DNA of 64,000 bases from Spirometra erinaceieuropaei (Eukaryota; Platyhelminthes; Cestoda; Diphyllobothriidea; Diphyllobothriidae): the NCBI GenBank assembly GCA_902702965.1, contig CACRXP010000304.1, positions 621,741-685,740 of the forward strand. The letters run 5' to 3'. Shown in pieces: positions 33,075 to 45,739 of the stretch (position 1 is its first letter; the number at the start of each line of letters is the position of its first letter). The notes below the pieces were generated by a model that had not been told where the DNA came from, did not search any database, and saw only the letters and a list, made by a program, of their open reading frames with translations. The translations under genes were made by a program, and so were the position numbers.

Positions 33075-34455
33075 ATCTCATGTAATGTTGACTGAGATTC
33101 TGAAATGTGTTTTCAATTCGAAAAGACCACTTAAGTAGGGCTGTCATATTATCTTGTCACATGATATTGAGGTATCTTAGTCACGGCAGGATGCCGGCTT
33201 TCGAGTGAGTTTCTTATCAATCACTTGCATAGCCCATATTCCGCACGAAAATAGCTACTAAAGTAGCACGAATTATTCGCATTGATTTTACATGCCCTCA
33301 TACATTTGAACATATTTTATAGAAACGGCGCATAAAAGCATTCTTTCTTTTATTCATTTGGTAGTAAATTACGTTTTTTTTACCAATCTTATACTTCGAT
33401 AAAGAGTATTTTTCGGTTTTAGAAGACTTCCTGGTTAGATCACAGTTGGTAGTCAGGTCCCGTGTTACAGGTGGCTGGGGGGTTTGCTTACTGGGGCTAT
33501 TTTGTTGGGTTCCATAATCACATCTGACCCATTTGACTTTCATTTTACGTTTGAGGCTAGGATTAGGTTTTCGGGTAAGGGTTATGCCTTTAGGCTTAGG
33601 TTTTCGGGTTATGCTTAGGGTTTGGGCGTACGATTAGGTTTCGGTATTACGGTTAGGTTTTTCATTTACGGCTATGTCTAAGGGCTACGGTTTCCTTTAC
33701 GATTTCAGTTAAGGTTAGGGTTCGGGTTGCCGTTAAGGTTAACGATTAACGTTTAAGGTTGAGTTTAGGGTTAGGATTAAGGTTAGAATTAGGGTTAAGG
33801 TCGCCGTCCGCTTCCCATTCCTGGCTACCAACTGCGATCTAGCCGACTTTCTTAATCCCCGAATTATCTTGAATCTGGCCTCCCATTACAACTGCATTCA
33901 GGGTTTCCGAACTAAAAGCTGCATATTTTGCGTGCGAGGAATTTCCCATATTCCCATACTCCGTTATATAGAGAACATAAAGGCTCATATAATTTTGTAA
34001 TGGGTGCGGGCCAAGTTGTTCACTTTGTAAGCAGCCTTACAATAAATGAACAGACGCAATGCTGTACGACTGGACATTTTACGATGTTCAAAAATTTCAT
34101 AGTTAGAAACTTTCAAAAACCAAAAAACTCTTTCTTCGAGTATGAAATTTCAATAAGACGCAATTTTCTACCAAATATGTAAAATAAAGGATATTTTTCT
34201 GCGTTTTTTGCCATAAAATATACTTGAATTTATAAGGATACCGAACATCAATGGGAAAAAAATCATGAGCAGTCACTTCTTACGGAACGTCGTTTACGCA
34301 AGCGGCCGATATGGAACTTGTTTTAAAGCCGACATCCTGACGTGACCGAAATATCATACTGTTTTGCTTCACGATAATTAACATGACAATTGTACTTAAA
34401 TAATTCTTTCAAAATTAAAACGCATTTCAGTATTTCGGTTGTCATTTCAAGAGAT
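33075..34455. mobile_element. Fold-back element family FB, full-length copy with nested telomere-like tract
   Basis: The outer ends are inverted: ATCTCATG at 33075-33082 and its near complement CAAGAGAT at 34448-34455. They are followed inward by a matching order of blocks on both sides (CTGAAATG, GATTATC/TAATTATC, CGGCAGGATGCCGGC on the left against GCCGACATCCTGACGTG on the right, and TTCGAGTATGAAATTTC on the right against CTTCGATAAAGAG on the left). The arms exceed 100 bp and can be traced for about 400 bp. A block of TTAGGG-like repeats at 33545-33795 makes this copy some 450-500 bp longer than the other complete copies. It is non-coding. Confidence 0.65.
33545..33795 (+). repeat. Degenerate TTAGGG-like tract inside the FB element
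   Basis: This is a run of words such as GATTAGGTTTTCGGG, TAAGGGTTATG, GGTTAGGGTTCGGG and TTTAGGGTTAGGATTAAGG. The unit is irregular, unlike a true telomere. It is interstitial and sits inside the FB copy rather than between TIRs of its own. Confidence 0.75.
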
Positions 34456-34504
34456 ACCACATCTACTGTATTGATGGTAAACTTGGGCTGAGTCTACCAC
34501 CTTC

Positions 34505-34690
34505 CAACCCACCCACCTGAAACCGGTGCCATGACAAAGCTGAGAAGACCGGAGGTGGAATCGGGCGGGGTGGCTGGCACGACACAAGTCTGTACCAACG
34601 CGTGCCACCACACCTCTCCCCCCCCCCATGTGTAACATTTGTTAGGGGTGCACACATCCACAATGACGCGTGCAGAGCCCTGACCAAGTC
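34505..34690 (+). repeat. Dispersed repeat family R2, copy 2
   Basis: It has the same order of words as the copy at 16612 (CATGACAAA, AGAAGACCGGA, GGCTGGCACGACAC, CACCACACCTC, CACAATGACG). It contains a C-rich run at about 34617-34627. Confidence 0.45.
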
Positions 34691-36378
34691 CCTGTGTTTG
34701 TCCTGCGCATCCATTGCGCGGCCCCTTTTAAGAGCACACACAAACGATCACTATGTGTGCGTATGAGAACGGGCTTCGTAATTATCCCCACTCTGTCGGG
34801 ATTTTCTGAATAGACCTAGCATTAAAATAGCCCCTACCCGAATCCCTATTGAGTTTTAAACCAACGTACATAGCTGTGCGCCAACTCGTTTCCCATGGCT
34901 ACGTAAGACTTGATGCAAGGCAATGGTAGTAGTTGACAAAACTACTGTTAGTTTTATTTGAAACAATGCAAAGTTTAAGGGGGTGAAGTAACATTCGTTT
35001 TCCCTCTTCACGGGTTATCCAAGGTATTAACCTTTTGCCAGAACAGTTCAGTTTGCGGCAGAGCTCCCCATCAAAGTGATGAAGGGACAGTTGCCGCCCA
35101 TCTTTAACGTTCAAAAGTGGCATATTTTAGTGTTTTCTTTGAACATCTATATGTGCTGGACCTAAAAGGCCTCTGGTATAGTCATACTCAAATCCACTAC
35201 GACGACTCCCTAGCTGTGGAGCGAAATGAAGGAGGTGGGAGGGAGAGAGAGCGAAAATTAAAGTCTATTTAGAGTGGTAAAACCGCATGTCCTTTTGTGA
35301 ATGACAATTAGGCTTACAGAGAGCTTTGTGCGGAATCTGGGGAGTTGACCGCTTGTTTCTTCGCCTGAGCCAGTGGTGCAATGCTGTAGGTCCCCCTCAT
35401 CGGAACGTTCGATATGCAGGCTAGCCTTTCGCATAACAGCCTGATCGAGGACACCTAGTGGCGTTTAATTGGAAGGAAGTGATTTAAAAGTGTACGCGGT
35501 AGATTTCGGTCAAGCAAGTGAATGATTATCTGTGGTAGCCATGTATTCGGGCCAAATGTTTAAGAGCAGATGTATGAATACCAATACCCAGCAGCCACCT
35601 TGTTTATGGGGACCATAACTTTGGCTAATAGGGTCGATAATTGTCTCAAATCAGAAGTAAGACAGACAGGGTTTGAGGGGAGTCTGTATTTTGGGTAGAC
35701 AATGGGACGCCCTGTTTAGCTCTAATTCAGTCAGCTGGTCTGTGTAGGGCATGAACGCCATCTACCAGAGCATGCTACTCGGCAGGCCATGAGGACTCGT
35801 GCGCATAGAATACGACCTACGGTGCAGTCGATAGAAATGACGAATCAGGGAGGAAAAAGAGGGTGGTCGGCGAGTAACGGGGTGGCAGCTCTGATGCCGA
35901 TTACTTATGGGAATTTTATAGCTCAAGACTAATAGACCCTAGCTGTTTTGTACACTTCAGGTCAGCCGCTTACCCGGAAAAATGTTCTGACAAATTTCGC
36001 TCAATTGACCGGAATCTTCTATAACCCGCTAGGGTTGAATTACAACTCTTAAATTAGGTTGTCTGGCTTCGATAATTATGCCCATGTAAACATTCAAGAA
36101 AACAAAATCGGTAAGTGGACAGACGCGATCAGTGGTCGTCTGCGTCACCTAACCCCTGATATTGTACTCGCGTACCGATCGACGAAGACGGATTTCGTCA
36201 TCTCCTTCTTTGCCTCAAAAGGTAAAGATAGACCGCCTTTTCAACCACTTCAGCGTTCATTTACGCCTTCACTGTTTTTTTCCCGTGAATAAAGTCGAAC
36301 GACTGGATTCTCAGCCAAACGGATGGGAGAGCGACATCCTGGTTGGACCAACCGAAACGTGATAAAGTCCACCTTTGG
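34691..36378. other. Non-coding stretch, no feature recognised
   Basis: Nothing firm. Purine-rich patches lie at about 35228-35255 and 35850-35865. Confidence 0.4.
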
Positions 36379-36405
36379 CACACACACACACACACACACA
36401 CACAC
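36379..36405. repeat. (CA)n microsatellite
   Basis: Twenty-seven nucleotides of uninterrupted CA dinucleotides. Confidence 0.95.
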
Positions 36406-36865
36406 GTGGTCTGCCTGATTGACAGAGGCTGCTCACTGAACATCGACCGAACCTCTAGGGCCATCCAAATGGTGTCTGTAAGACACTTCAAATTCCTGCG
36501 TCAGCGGATTTTTTCACAGCTGCGGCGATGGCCATGCGGTTGGCCAGCCCGATCCTGTGTTCGAAAAAAGTGTTCGTTCAAGCACTCCAGATACCCTGGC
36601 CCAGGTTGAACCCTACATACTCCTACCCGCGCCCTACTACGCTGCTTTACATAAAAGAAAAACAAACGCCTCCCACCGACACCATTCCCTCGGCTCCAGA
36701 CCTCAGAATTCGATCCATTCTTCCTGCCCTTTATTTGACATGTTTAAACAACCATCAGCCTCGGCTCCCATCCCTTGTCTTTGGTTGTTTTTTCTCCTTT
36801 GGCTGTCCACGCCGAAACGTATATTACTGAACAAGCCTAACTGTCATGACGCGGGAAGGGGGACC
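36406..36865. other. GC-richer non-coding stretch
   Basis: Several overlapping plus-strand frames cross this region, but their peptides are Pro/Leu-rich and change frame without a splice pattern. No domain is visible. It may be repeat-derived; I cannot place it in a family. Confidence 0.35.
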
Positions 36866-36985
36866 ACCCAGGTGACCTTGCCAGAGATTCCAGGAAGGTA
36901 TCTAATCCCCCTAACCCTCTCCTTGGCCTTAACCCTAACACTAACCTTGACCATTCCCTAATCCTAACCATGCATCTAACCACAA
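36866..36985 (+). repeat. Degenerate CCCTAA-like tract
   Basis: From about 36903 there are CCCCCTAACCCTC, CCTTAACCCTAACACTAACC and TCCCTAATCCTAACC. Flanking inverted ends like those of the other telomere-like elements were not found, so this may be a truncated copy. Confidence 0.65.
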
Positions 36986-37746
36986 TCCGCTCTTCTAACG
37001 CGTATCAAAATTACTGTATAAAAATCGAATATTGGGACAGGAAATGGGCTTTGAGTGAAAAAACCCTCTATTCTAGATATTATCTTGCTAATGTTGTGTC
37101 TTATCATAATTCCTATTGAAATTAAAATCAGTTTATCATATTCAGTTATTAAAGCCCGCTTCCTATGGTGGGTGTTTACTCGTCCCAAAGCACTAGGAGT
37201 ATTTTAAATATTACGAACCTTCATCGCCTTGAAGGCAGTCACGGCGTGGATTTGCCACCATATTGTAACAGCCAGTTATGTGCACTTTTCAGAATTTAAT
37301 AATTTTAGCCTTCTTGATTTCAGAAAAGATAGGGCGGCAATATATCTTGAGGACAACCTACCCAACTTACTTCGGCCATCGCATTCGCTCGATTCTCTGT
37401 CGAAGCATTCCGAGTTTTTCCGATCAAAAAGCGATCCTCCGGTTTCTAAAATATTTTTTTAGAACGAAATAACTCCGTCGTTTTAACTGTTGTAATAAAG
37501 TATTTAAGCACTAAAAAGCTCAAGTCGTATATAGATTAAAAGCATTGATGTCGCAATTGAGCCATCATATAATCCTGCTGTACTTCTAAGAACACACATA
37601 CTCCAAGTGAACGTATCCTTAACTGAATGCTGCTGATAGCTGGAAATAATAGGTTGTGAAAATCTTGAAATCCAACCTCAGTGGGAGAATTTGAATGCAC
37701 ACTGATGGACATAATTATTACTGTGGGTTGTTATAATCAGTGATCG
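36986..37746. other. Spacer
   Basis: AT-rich, with no recognised feature. Confidence 0.4.
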
Positions 37747-38618
37747 GTCTCATGAAATTTTAGGGGAAATTTAGAGGCAAGTACTAGATCAGGAAGGATT
37801 ACTTAAATGGGATTGTAATCTTGATTATCTTGCGGTATAATGACGCAGAATGTCAGACACGCCAAGATGCCGGCTTTTAAATGTACTTCTTCTCGGGCGC
37901 CTCCAATAACCACACACAGTAAAAAATGACTACATAATAGTGTGCATTTTTCAATGATTTTTCAGTGTCTTTATAAATCCAAATGTATCTTGGAAACGAA
38001 AAAGTGTACCTATAAGTTTTAAAAGGATTTTCAATTCCTGAATAATTTTGAGCTCGATCTGCCGTTGTATTTGCGTTTAGGGTTTCCAGTCTACTGACTG
38101 CATACATCCCGTGTAGGGAGAAACAGGCATTATTTTATGCCATAAAGTGGTACCATATGAAACTTATGAAATTTTGCAACGGATGCGAGCTAAATTGTAT
38201 GCTTCGTGGGGAGGATTAAAAAAGAAACAGATACGACGCAATTTGAATGGAAATTGCACAGCCTTAGAAAACTCATAACTAAGAACTTTTGAAGCCAAAA
38301 GACACCCTTCTTCGAGTATAAAATTTGAGGAGGACGTGATTTGCTGTCAAATAGGTGCAAGAAAGAATAATTTTCTGCAAAAGATATCTGAATTCATAAG
38401 GGCACCCAAAAATCTATGGAAAATGCATACTATCAGATAGTTATTTTACTGAGTGTGGTTACTGTAAGCATCCGAGAAGTACGTTTAATAGCCATTATCC
38501 TGGCGTGACTGAAATATTGCGACATTGTGCCGCAAGATAATCAAGATCACAACCTCGCCTAAATAACCCTTCCTAATCGAATGCTCATTTCCGAATTTCG
38601 GTTAGCATTTCATGAGAT
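37747..38618. mobile_element. Fold-back element family FB, full-length copy (872 bp)
   Basis: It starts GTCTCATGAAATTTTAGGGG and ends GGTTAGCATTTCATGAGAT in inverted orientation. Inner inverted blocks are GATTATCTTGCGG against CCGCAAGATAATC (perfect), GCCAAGATGCCGGC against CATTATCCTGGCG, and ATAAATCCAAATG against a GAATTCATAAGGG-like block. The pairing suggests that most of the element could fold on itself. It is non-coding; the open minus-strand frame at 37877-38107 overlaps the pairing arms and has no domain. Confidence 0.7.
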
Positions 38619-39460
38619 TGATCAGTGTATGTTATTAACTCAAACAATGTACTGCGCCATTTGAGAATTAGTGACGCTTCCGTACAGAAGGCAACCCAAA
38701 AAGGAAGGTTACTCAAACATCTTAACCACCCAGTGGAGCAAAAGGGGAAGTGGGTACGGCCAGTCATCTGGGCTGTTTTATCTGAAAACGCAGAGTGCTG
38801 AAAGTTAATTCCACATCTACACAGCCAAAGCTCTAAAACAGGCAAATGAGAGAGAGAAAGGTTACTGCACCAAGTGACGTTATATCTTGTGTACATCCGA
38901 AGAAGAAAGGTTGGTTGGAAATGCGGACTTCGAAAAAGCAGGGTGAGAGAAAATCATCTATTAGGTAGAAACGCTGAGTCGTATAAAGCTTTTTCAGGAC
39001 TAATTTTTAAAAGTATAAACAAGGAGCCAGTATATGGTTTTTTTACTAGTCTCTCGCATCCCATTAGGGCTGGTTCGATAGCAACTTTAGCGCCTTCACT
39101 GGGCACGAGTGGGTTTTCTAAAAGTAACTAGACTTTTCGGCAACACAAGAATCAAAATGCAAAATGGATACAATGAAAGCTGATTTATTAGCAAAAATAG
39201 TAGCATTCTGAAGCCAAATATGAAGAAACAGTAGGTTCAGCCTCCTAAAATTGAGATTGAACGCTCTCTCTTTCTTTAGCGAGTCAAGGTATAGCTGAAG
39301 TTTGCAATCCTCACGCATTGCGGAAAGTGTTTAATCGAGACCTCTGATTTGACATCTGCACCATTCCTCGAAGGCTGGCTGAAATCTTCAACTGAGCCTT
39401 TTAGTGGCAGAAACTACTTTGATCGGGTTGCAAAACTCCTAACCAGTAGGTGATCTATCT
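38619..39460. other. Spacer
   Basis: No recognised feature. Short frames at 38585-39131 lack motifs. Confidence 0.4.
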
Positions 39461-40010
39461 ATCTCATGAATTATTAACCGAACTTCTGAAATGCATCCTT
39501 GAATATAAGGGTTAACTATGTAGGGTTTTCATATTGATTATCGTGCAGCATAATTCAAGGATATTTCAGTCCCGTCAGGCTGCCGGCTTTTAAATGCACC
39601 TCGCACACGATAAAATTGAGTACTTGAGAAGTATGATTTTCACTATTGACTTTCGATGCCGATTTATGTTGTGGAAAATATTCGTAAAAACACACTCTCT
39701 TATACTCATTTGGTAGTGTCATATCTTCCTCAATTTTTTATGTTTCTTGCGGCCTTAAAAAGTTTTTACCCTCCGAATAATGCTGAACCCGACATCGATT
39801 ACAGTTGCACCGAGGGTTGTTAAACTAGAAGCTATGTACTTTTCGTGCAGGAAAAATCATGCATTCTTTTATGCAATTAAGAGGACGCTTAAAATTTTCA
39901 TAAAACTTTGCAGTGGATGTGGACTACGTTGCGTACTTCAGGAGGAGCATTAATAAAAGAACAGGCATTATGCTATTCGGATGGATATTCTACGGTCTTA
40001 GAAAATCTGG
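39461..40010. mobile_element. Fold-back element family FB, truncated copy
   Basis: It begins ATCTCATGAATTATTAACCG and has the family blocks GATTATCGTGCAGC, GATATTTCAGTCCCGTCAGG, GCTGCCGGCTTTTAAATG and CTCATTTGGTAGTG in order. Similarity to the 37747 copy fades near 40010. The right terminal arm is missing. Confidence 0.6.
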
Positions 40011-42274
40011 CAATTCCTGCACGATAGCTTGTCGGCTTGTGTTCGAGCATCTTTTCGACCAGTTGTCTAAAGTACACCCGCGAGAGAATCGGTAATTGAG
40101 CAGCGTACTCACTCCTTCGCTTTCAGATGCTGCATAAATGAAGTCATGCATGACGGAGGAGATGCGCTAAAACGTATTGTTTGTACTCATTCCGTAAGAG
40201 AGCACGAGGGCGTTTTCTGCGCTCTTAATGGTTTACTATCACCTGTGACTCCTAAAACATGGTTGTTAACTTTGTTTGTTTACGTGAGATGCAATTTGTT
40301 TTCGAAAAATTAACATAACGACACAACCCCATTAAGAAGTCTCCTAGCGTCCAAATATTATTGCAGTTGGTAGAAAATTAATTGCACACCTAGTACGCGT
40401 CTTTTAAAGTTGTGGATAGCGAACTACACAAATAACTATGCGCGCACCTCGAAATTCTTACTACATGTATACCGATAAAAACTAAATTCCCGCTTCATTA
40501 GGATGCGTTATGGGAAAAGCTGTGTTTAGAATGAATTTGTGCATCCTTTATAAATGAAATATGACCTATTTATATTGGCGTCGAAAACAATGCAACAGTG
40601 TCCTATTTAGGTATTTGTTTCTTTAAATGTAGTTCGCGAAGTTGCCCGAAAACTTACTCTTACGAAAGACAACATGCCACCGATTACGGATTGACTTGGA
40701 GAAATATGCCTTAGCAACCCGTTCTGCAAGTGCACCAAGTAAATTTATTTGGTAGAAATGTAGTCAAAACGGGTCGATTAAGGCTTCCGGAGTCTTTCTG
40801 TGTAGACTACATAATCCTTACTAAGAGAAAGCGGAACGGGAGATTCCGGACAGTGTTTTATAATTTTTTGCGCATCCCATTCTATCCTTAAGTTCCTCCC
40901 TAGTTTGCGTTTTTGTTCATAAAACGCACTTTGTTGGTACAATTTAGAGCATTTTTAAACTAAACACTCGGGTACAGTCTGAATATTGTCAACTACATGT
41001 GTGCTTTTCCGAAAGAAACATTAAAATACGGCAGCTGCGATGGTCTTAAGACCTCACTATACGGTCGATGTCCTTTAGTGGAAATCGTTTTACACGAGCT
41101 TACCGCAGTCTACTGAAAAAAATGGTGTCAATGGTACCACTTCTCCCCAAGAACCTGCCACAAATCAATCGTTCAAGTACAAAAACCTTCGGTTATGATT
41201 AGTTTCGTTCTTTTTTATAGTGAACTATTTTCAAGCACCGCCATGACAAAATAGGGCAATTAATATCCCATCACTAATTTACGCATCACCAGGAATTTTA
41301 TTAGAGCTTAGTTGTTCACTCTTATTCGGACGAAATTTTTGCTAACTTCTTCTAGCCCAATTGTATAAAAATTAGCCTCTCTCCGGAGAAGGAAATTTAC
41401 CGGCTAGAGAATGTGCGATAGAGCTCCGCATATTGCACAACCGCACCTCGAAACGACATCTAGGGACGGATATAAGCAATGCTCATCGACCGTATAAAAC
41501 GCCATACTTTTGTTGGTCGAGGACCAGGAGCGAGTATTTAAATGGCTCCTCGTCAAGTTTTTTTAATCCTATGTCTCAGAGCAAGGAATCGCATGCAGAA
41601 ACGCCTCCTTACAAAATGCACAAAAACGGAGAATTTATACCATTTTCTTGCGTTTCCAAATCATCTTCTCTGCTTTCAAACGGATGCACCAGTTGCCAGA
41701 AACAACATTGGGTAAATGTGTTTGTTCACTATTTTATGGGATAATGTTCAGATCAGGGATGCTAAAAACACTGCGGATGCTGTTAATTGCAACCCTAGAT
41801 GACCGTGCATCTCAATAACGACAGGTAAGTGAGCAAGCTTTTTGAGGTCTGATTGGACTTTTTAAGCTTTAGCATCGTAGATAGTTTTCAAATTTAAACT
41901 AAAGACACCTGCTAGACCTCAGCCGAAGATGTTATCACGTTGACCTTTAGGAGGCTAATAAGAGCCGCCGCTGCATCCTAAAGTAAACAGCTAACATCAC
42001 AAGTACCCTCAGCTCACTCCATCAAATCGCTACGATTCCTCCCTTTCGAGCTGGAGGTAGCATAAGTTACTGACGGAGACATTTTTATTTTAAGGTATTG
42101 ACCACAAGCGTAAATCAGCTTATGGAGTTAACATTTGGAACCAGAGTGGCTGTAGTTAGTTACCCTTCACTCTTTCAATAACCACGGCACATGTTGCGTA
42201 GCGATGATCAACCAATTTTCGAAATGCGTTGCCGACTGGAATGATCAGTTCCGTCTTCTGTGCTGCTGTATCAG
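40011..42274. other. Non-coding stretch, no feature recognised
   Basis: AT-rich sequence with no gene, RNA or recognised repeat. Confidence 0.4.
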
Positions 42275-42517
42275 TCTGCCAGTCGACAGTGCTACGTCAA
42301 CACCAAATGCTCATCCGTGCGGGATTGCCCACAAGAGGCCCTTGCTGAAATTTCGGTGGAAAACAGAAGGCCCACCTACCGTTCTCCAACAGCACCAAGA
42401 AGGTCAGTGCTTCCAATTGCAAATAGCAGAACATCAGCTCTTGTTCATACTCCTAGAACCTCTGGTTCACTGGCCAACCGGCATCGTGATCAAATTTCCG
42501 GTCTTACTGGTTTTAAG
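42275..42517 (+). CDS. Candidate plus-strand exon, function unknown
   Basis: A 243-nt open segment is preceded by a strong acceptor (pyrimidine-rich, then CTGTATCAG, 42265-42274) and followed by a good donor (ACA|GTACGT at 42518). It has no stop, GC content rises above the surroundings, and the predicted peptide is Ser/Arg/Pro-rich and basic (for example NRRPTYRSPTAPRRS), without a domain I can name. Alternative donors exist further on (CAG|GTGAAC near 42645). It lies about 370 bp from the minus-strand exon at 42889. It would belong to a different gene, or could be chance. Confidence 0.28.
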
Positions 42518-42888
42518 TTACAGTACGTCCGGGCAAACATGGCGAAGACGCCCGAAATGTCCATTTCACGCTTCCTGAACTTTGGCGTAACGCCTTCTAC
42601 TTTCACAGTCTTTCTGTACCTGCGGGAAAACCTCAAAAGGAACCAGGTGAACATAGTTCATATTATTGCATTTGCATGCCCAAAGTTTAGAAATCCCAAC
42701 TTTTTACTGCAACGAAGTCAAAATTGATGAAAACGTTAATGGAACTGATGTCTGGGATGTACAACAAAACACCCGTTGCGACTGGCCTCTTCCATCATGC
42801 CAAGAAAGCCGAGGTTGAAACTCGTGCCTTAATGCTTTGCTTTAGAAAAAAGTGTCATTTAGCATGCCGTTGACGCCCTAGGTCTTAC
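42518..42888. other. Spacer between the candidate exon and the membrane-protein exon
   Basis: Nothing is recognised. If the minus-strand exon instead ends at the TAG at 42878-42880, this holds its 3' UTR; I see no clear polyadenylation signal on the minus strand. Confidence 0.35.
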
Positions 42889-43407
42889 TTGGATTCATTC
42901 GGTTTTCACCATTTGAGTTGGCTGTAAGTTGGCGAATACTTTTCATGCCACGAATGGGTTGCGGCTTGGGAAGATCCATTAGGTGCTGGAAGGACGAACC
43001 CTCCGCCTCCGAGGCCGTCACCGTCTTCTGTCGTCCATTTGCAGTTGTGCCGCTACCGTAGCCGCTGCTGCCGGCGGTGGAACAAGAGCCGGCCAGTTTG
43101 GTCTCCGTTTCGGGGCTGGTAGTGACGCTGAAACTGCCCTGCCCGAAGCCCCCGTTCCGGCCAGAAGATGAAGGCGGGACTTTGCGCTGGCCAACCGGCT
43201 GCCGGAAGGCCGTCTTCCGTGGTTCCAGTGGGCGGCCGCTCTGGAAGCTCAATGACATATTGGCAGGTGTCATATCGTGCCGAGGCAGGGATTTGTCTGC
43301 AAAGCACTGAGGCGGTGGGGAATTGTTCACCGTGGGTGCACTGCCCACAGAGTTCGGATAGCGATAGGATTCGGCTTCACTGTCGGAACCACGTATTTCA
43401 GTAGACC
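42889..43407 (-). CDS. Membrane-protein gene, cytoplasmic-tail exon 3 of those visible
   Basis: The open segment starts after a good acceptor (minus strand TGTATGTCATTTCAG, AG at 43409-43408) and reads 172 full codons. It ends at a strong donor GTAAGA (42888-42883). If that donor is not used, the frame stops at TAG 42878-42880 after a few more residues, making this the last exon. The peptide is Ser/Gly/Pro/Thr-rich and probably disordered: an SDSEAESYRYPNS start, NNSPPPQ, a basic stretch (EPRKTAFRQPVGQRK) and SSGYGSGTT. It starts with two bases of a codon. That joins in frame to the exon at 51165-51823 if that exon ends at its GTGGGT donor. No enzymatic or binding domain is recognised. Confidence 0.62.
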
Positions 43408-45739
43408 CTGAAATGACATACAAATTATGGGTTTTGTAAGTGTATGTAGATGTTTTAAGGGCCCGTCTAATGTTGCCTCGCCAGTTGTGACTGTGGAGTT
43501 GGCTTGTGGTTATTTAGCATAAACTACGACCCAGCTGTCGAACTGAGTCATTTTCCTCTGTCCTTGATCATGCAAATACCGTCTCGTCCATCCAATTCGA
43601 AATCTGTAATCGCGGAAGATATAAACCCTAAGTGAGTTAGCATGATACATCCTAGACGATGCAGAGAGGATTTGTGTTGGTTCTCATGACAGACATTTAA
43701 GCCTGGTTTGTGTCATGTGTGTGTAAAATCTATAAACGACTGATATTTTTGCCCATGTCATATTTATCTATGTTGGCGTTATATAAGCGATCTCTGCTTT
43801 TCTCTCCTCACTGATATTCCAAAGTCAGACTCATAATTCACACTTTTTAATATATCTGACCTGTTCTTCGAAAGTTTGTAGCCGTGAAGTCGAAAAGATC
43901 CATGAATTCCTAACTGTGTAACACTCATCTGTTTTAATCTGGTGATCTCATATTCACATTAAAATTAGTTACTTTAATACTTTCGGTTGGTTTACTGCCG
44001 TCAGATCCCGTTAGCTATAAATGATTCCATGCAGAAACTGAACGCTCGCTCATCGCAGGCGTCGACCTTTTTGCCTTAGCTGTTGCACTGAATGACGGAC
44101 TATCGTGCGTAAAAACCCATGAAGCCCAGATATGATATTTTTGTCATCTTGATGATTCTCTCTGTATTTTATCCCGCGATCCTCAATCGTTCGCCAGAAT
44201 TGCGTCCCCTTATTTATTTTTATTTTAAAAGGTATAGTCCCACAACTAATAAGTCCGTAATGAGTTAAAAAGTGTCGGTAAATGTATGTAAAAACCTTCC
44301 CTGTGGCCAAAGTGAACAATCAATATGAAAGGCGTCATGCTTACCTCTCAGACCTATGCCACAAAGATGCGGTGATGGCGAATTACTGCTTTCGTGAAGC
44401 ACAAATTGTCAAGTAGTGGGTCGAACTTGACTATAAAACAAGTGATCTCAGGAGATGGAGAGTACTAACTATTTTACTTAAGTCTAACTGACTCTCAACC
44501 CTCAAAGGGTCATTCAAAAGTTCAAATAGGCAGTTCTTGCGGTGTTGGCTGTTTTATTTAAACACATTTTGTGGCTTGTCTATGCCATCGCATGTCTTTA
44601 AATAAACTCCAGGTTTTCGACGAAAAGTCAGCACGACTTTTATCTAGATTGTTACTTGCCGAGGCAGCATTCGGTGAGCAATCATAAGTGTACATTTTTA
44701 TGATCTACGCAATAGAGACCGTGAAGAATTTCGTTTAATATACAGAGCTTGAAGTAAGTTGCCGACTAGTTACCGGTTATCTCGATGAGATCAATCATCT
44801 TTTTGTCGATAAGGAAATCGATACGTCTCCGCAGACTAAATTATCTCCAAAGTCGAACTTACTCACGGGGTCAGATTGGAAGAACAGCGACATCACATAC
44901 CCCGAAAAATCCAGAATAGATTAGGTGATAAGAGTTTGACTAAAGGCAGTGCTTTTCTCTGGCCGATTTGATGCAGAAAGACTGAAACTGCTTATCGACT
45001 CGACAGCCTTAGCTCGCACTTAAGATTTTAAACGTCCTCAATCCACTGTGTGAATTTACTGATACCCTACGGTATGAACTTTCTAAAGACTGCACAGTTT
45101 GCGCAAGGGGCATTTCAGGGCAGTACAAGTGACACTAAACTACGTATAATAAATAAATGGAAGTTCATGGCAGTATTCAACAGAGTTTCTTCGTTCCAAT
45201 TTTGAAACTCGCGTGTATTAGAAACCTTACGATGATTCATATATTGACCCCGTAGCCGAGCATTAGCATAATGAAATGCCTGTTATATTGCATTTGCAGT
45301 GGCAGTCCTCGGTGGGACTAAAATACTGAGATTATCTCCCCAGTTCTTTCGTTTTATGCCGACTTAAACGTTAAAATGTTAGGAAAAACCATCGAATAGA
45401 TGCCAATAAGGCTTTTAGATTTCTGATTCAGCCCTGCCCACTGTCCAGCTAACACCGAGGAACTTATTTTGCTGGTAATGGGGCCTTGGTAAGTTTTCTT
45501 TACGACGAGGCAATAGCCTAGCCCAAAGTTTCCCTGTTCCTCCGTTAGCATGCTTACTGCAATACGTCAGACTTACCGCTAATTAATAGTTGCTACTTTA
45601 TTTAAATTTAGACTTGAACTGCCGTTTTTGAAGATATGGTAGTACGCTATCCAATATCGACAAATTTCAAGGGAAATTGTTTAAGAAAGCTGCGCGCGCA
45701 GACGTACGCTAAACTCAACGTCAATGACACGAGAAAGAA

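Noticed and set aside
33540..33800. Chromosome end or true telomere
   Set aside because: The repeats are irregular, interstitial and lie inside a fold-back element. The same kind of tract occurs at four other places.
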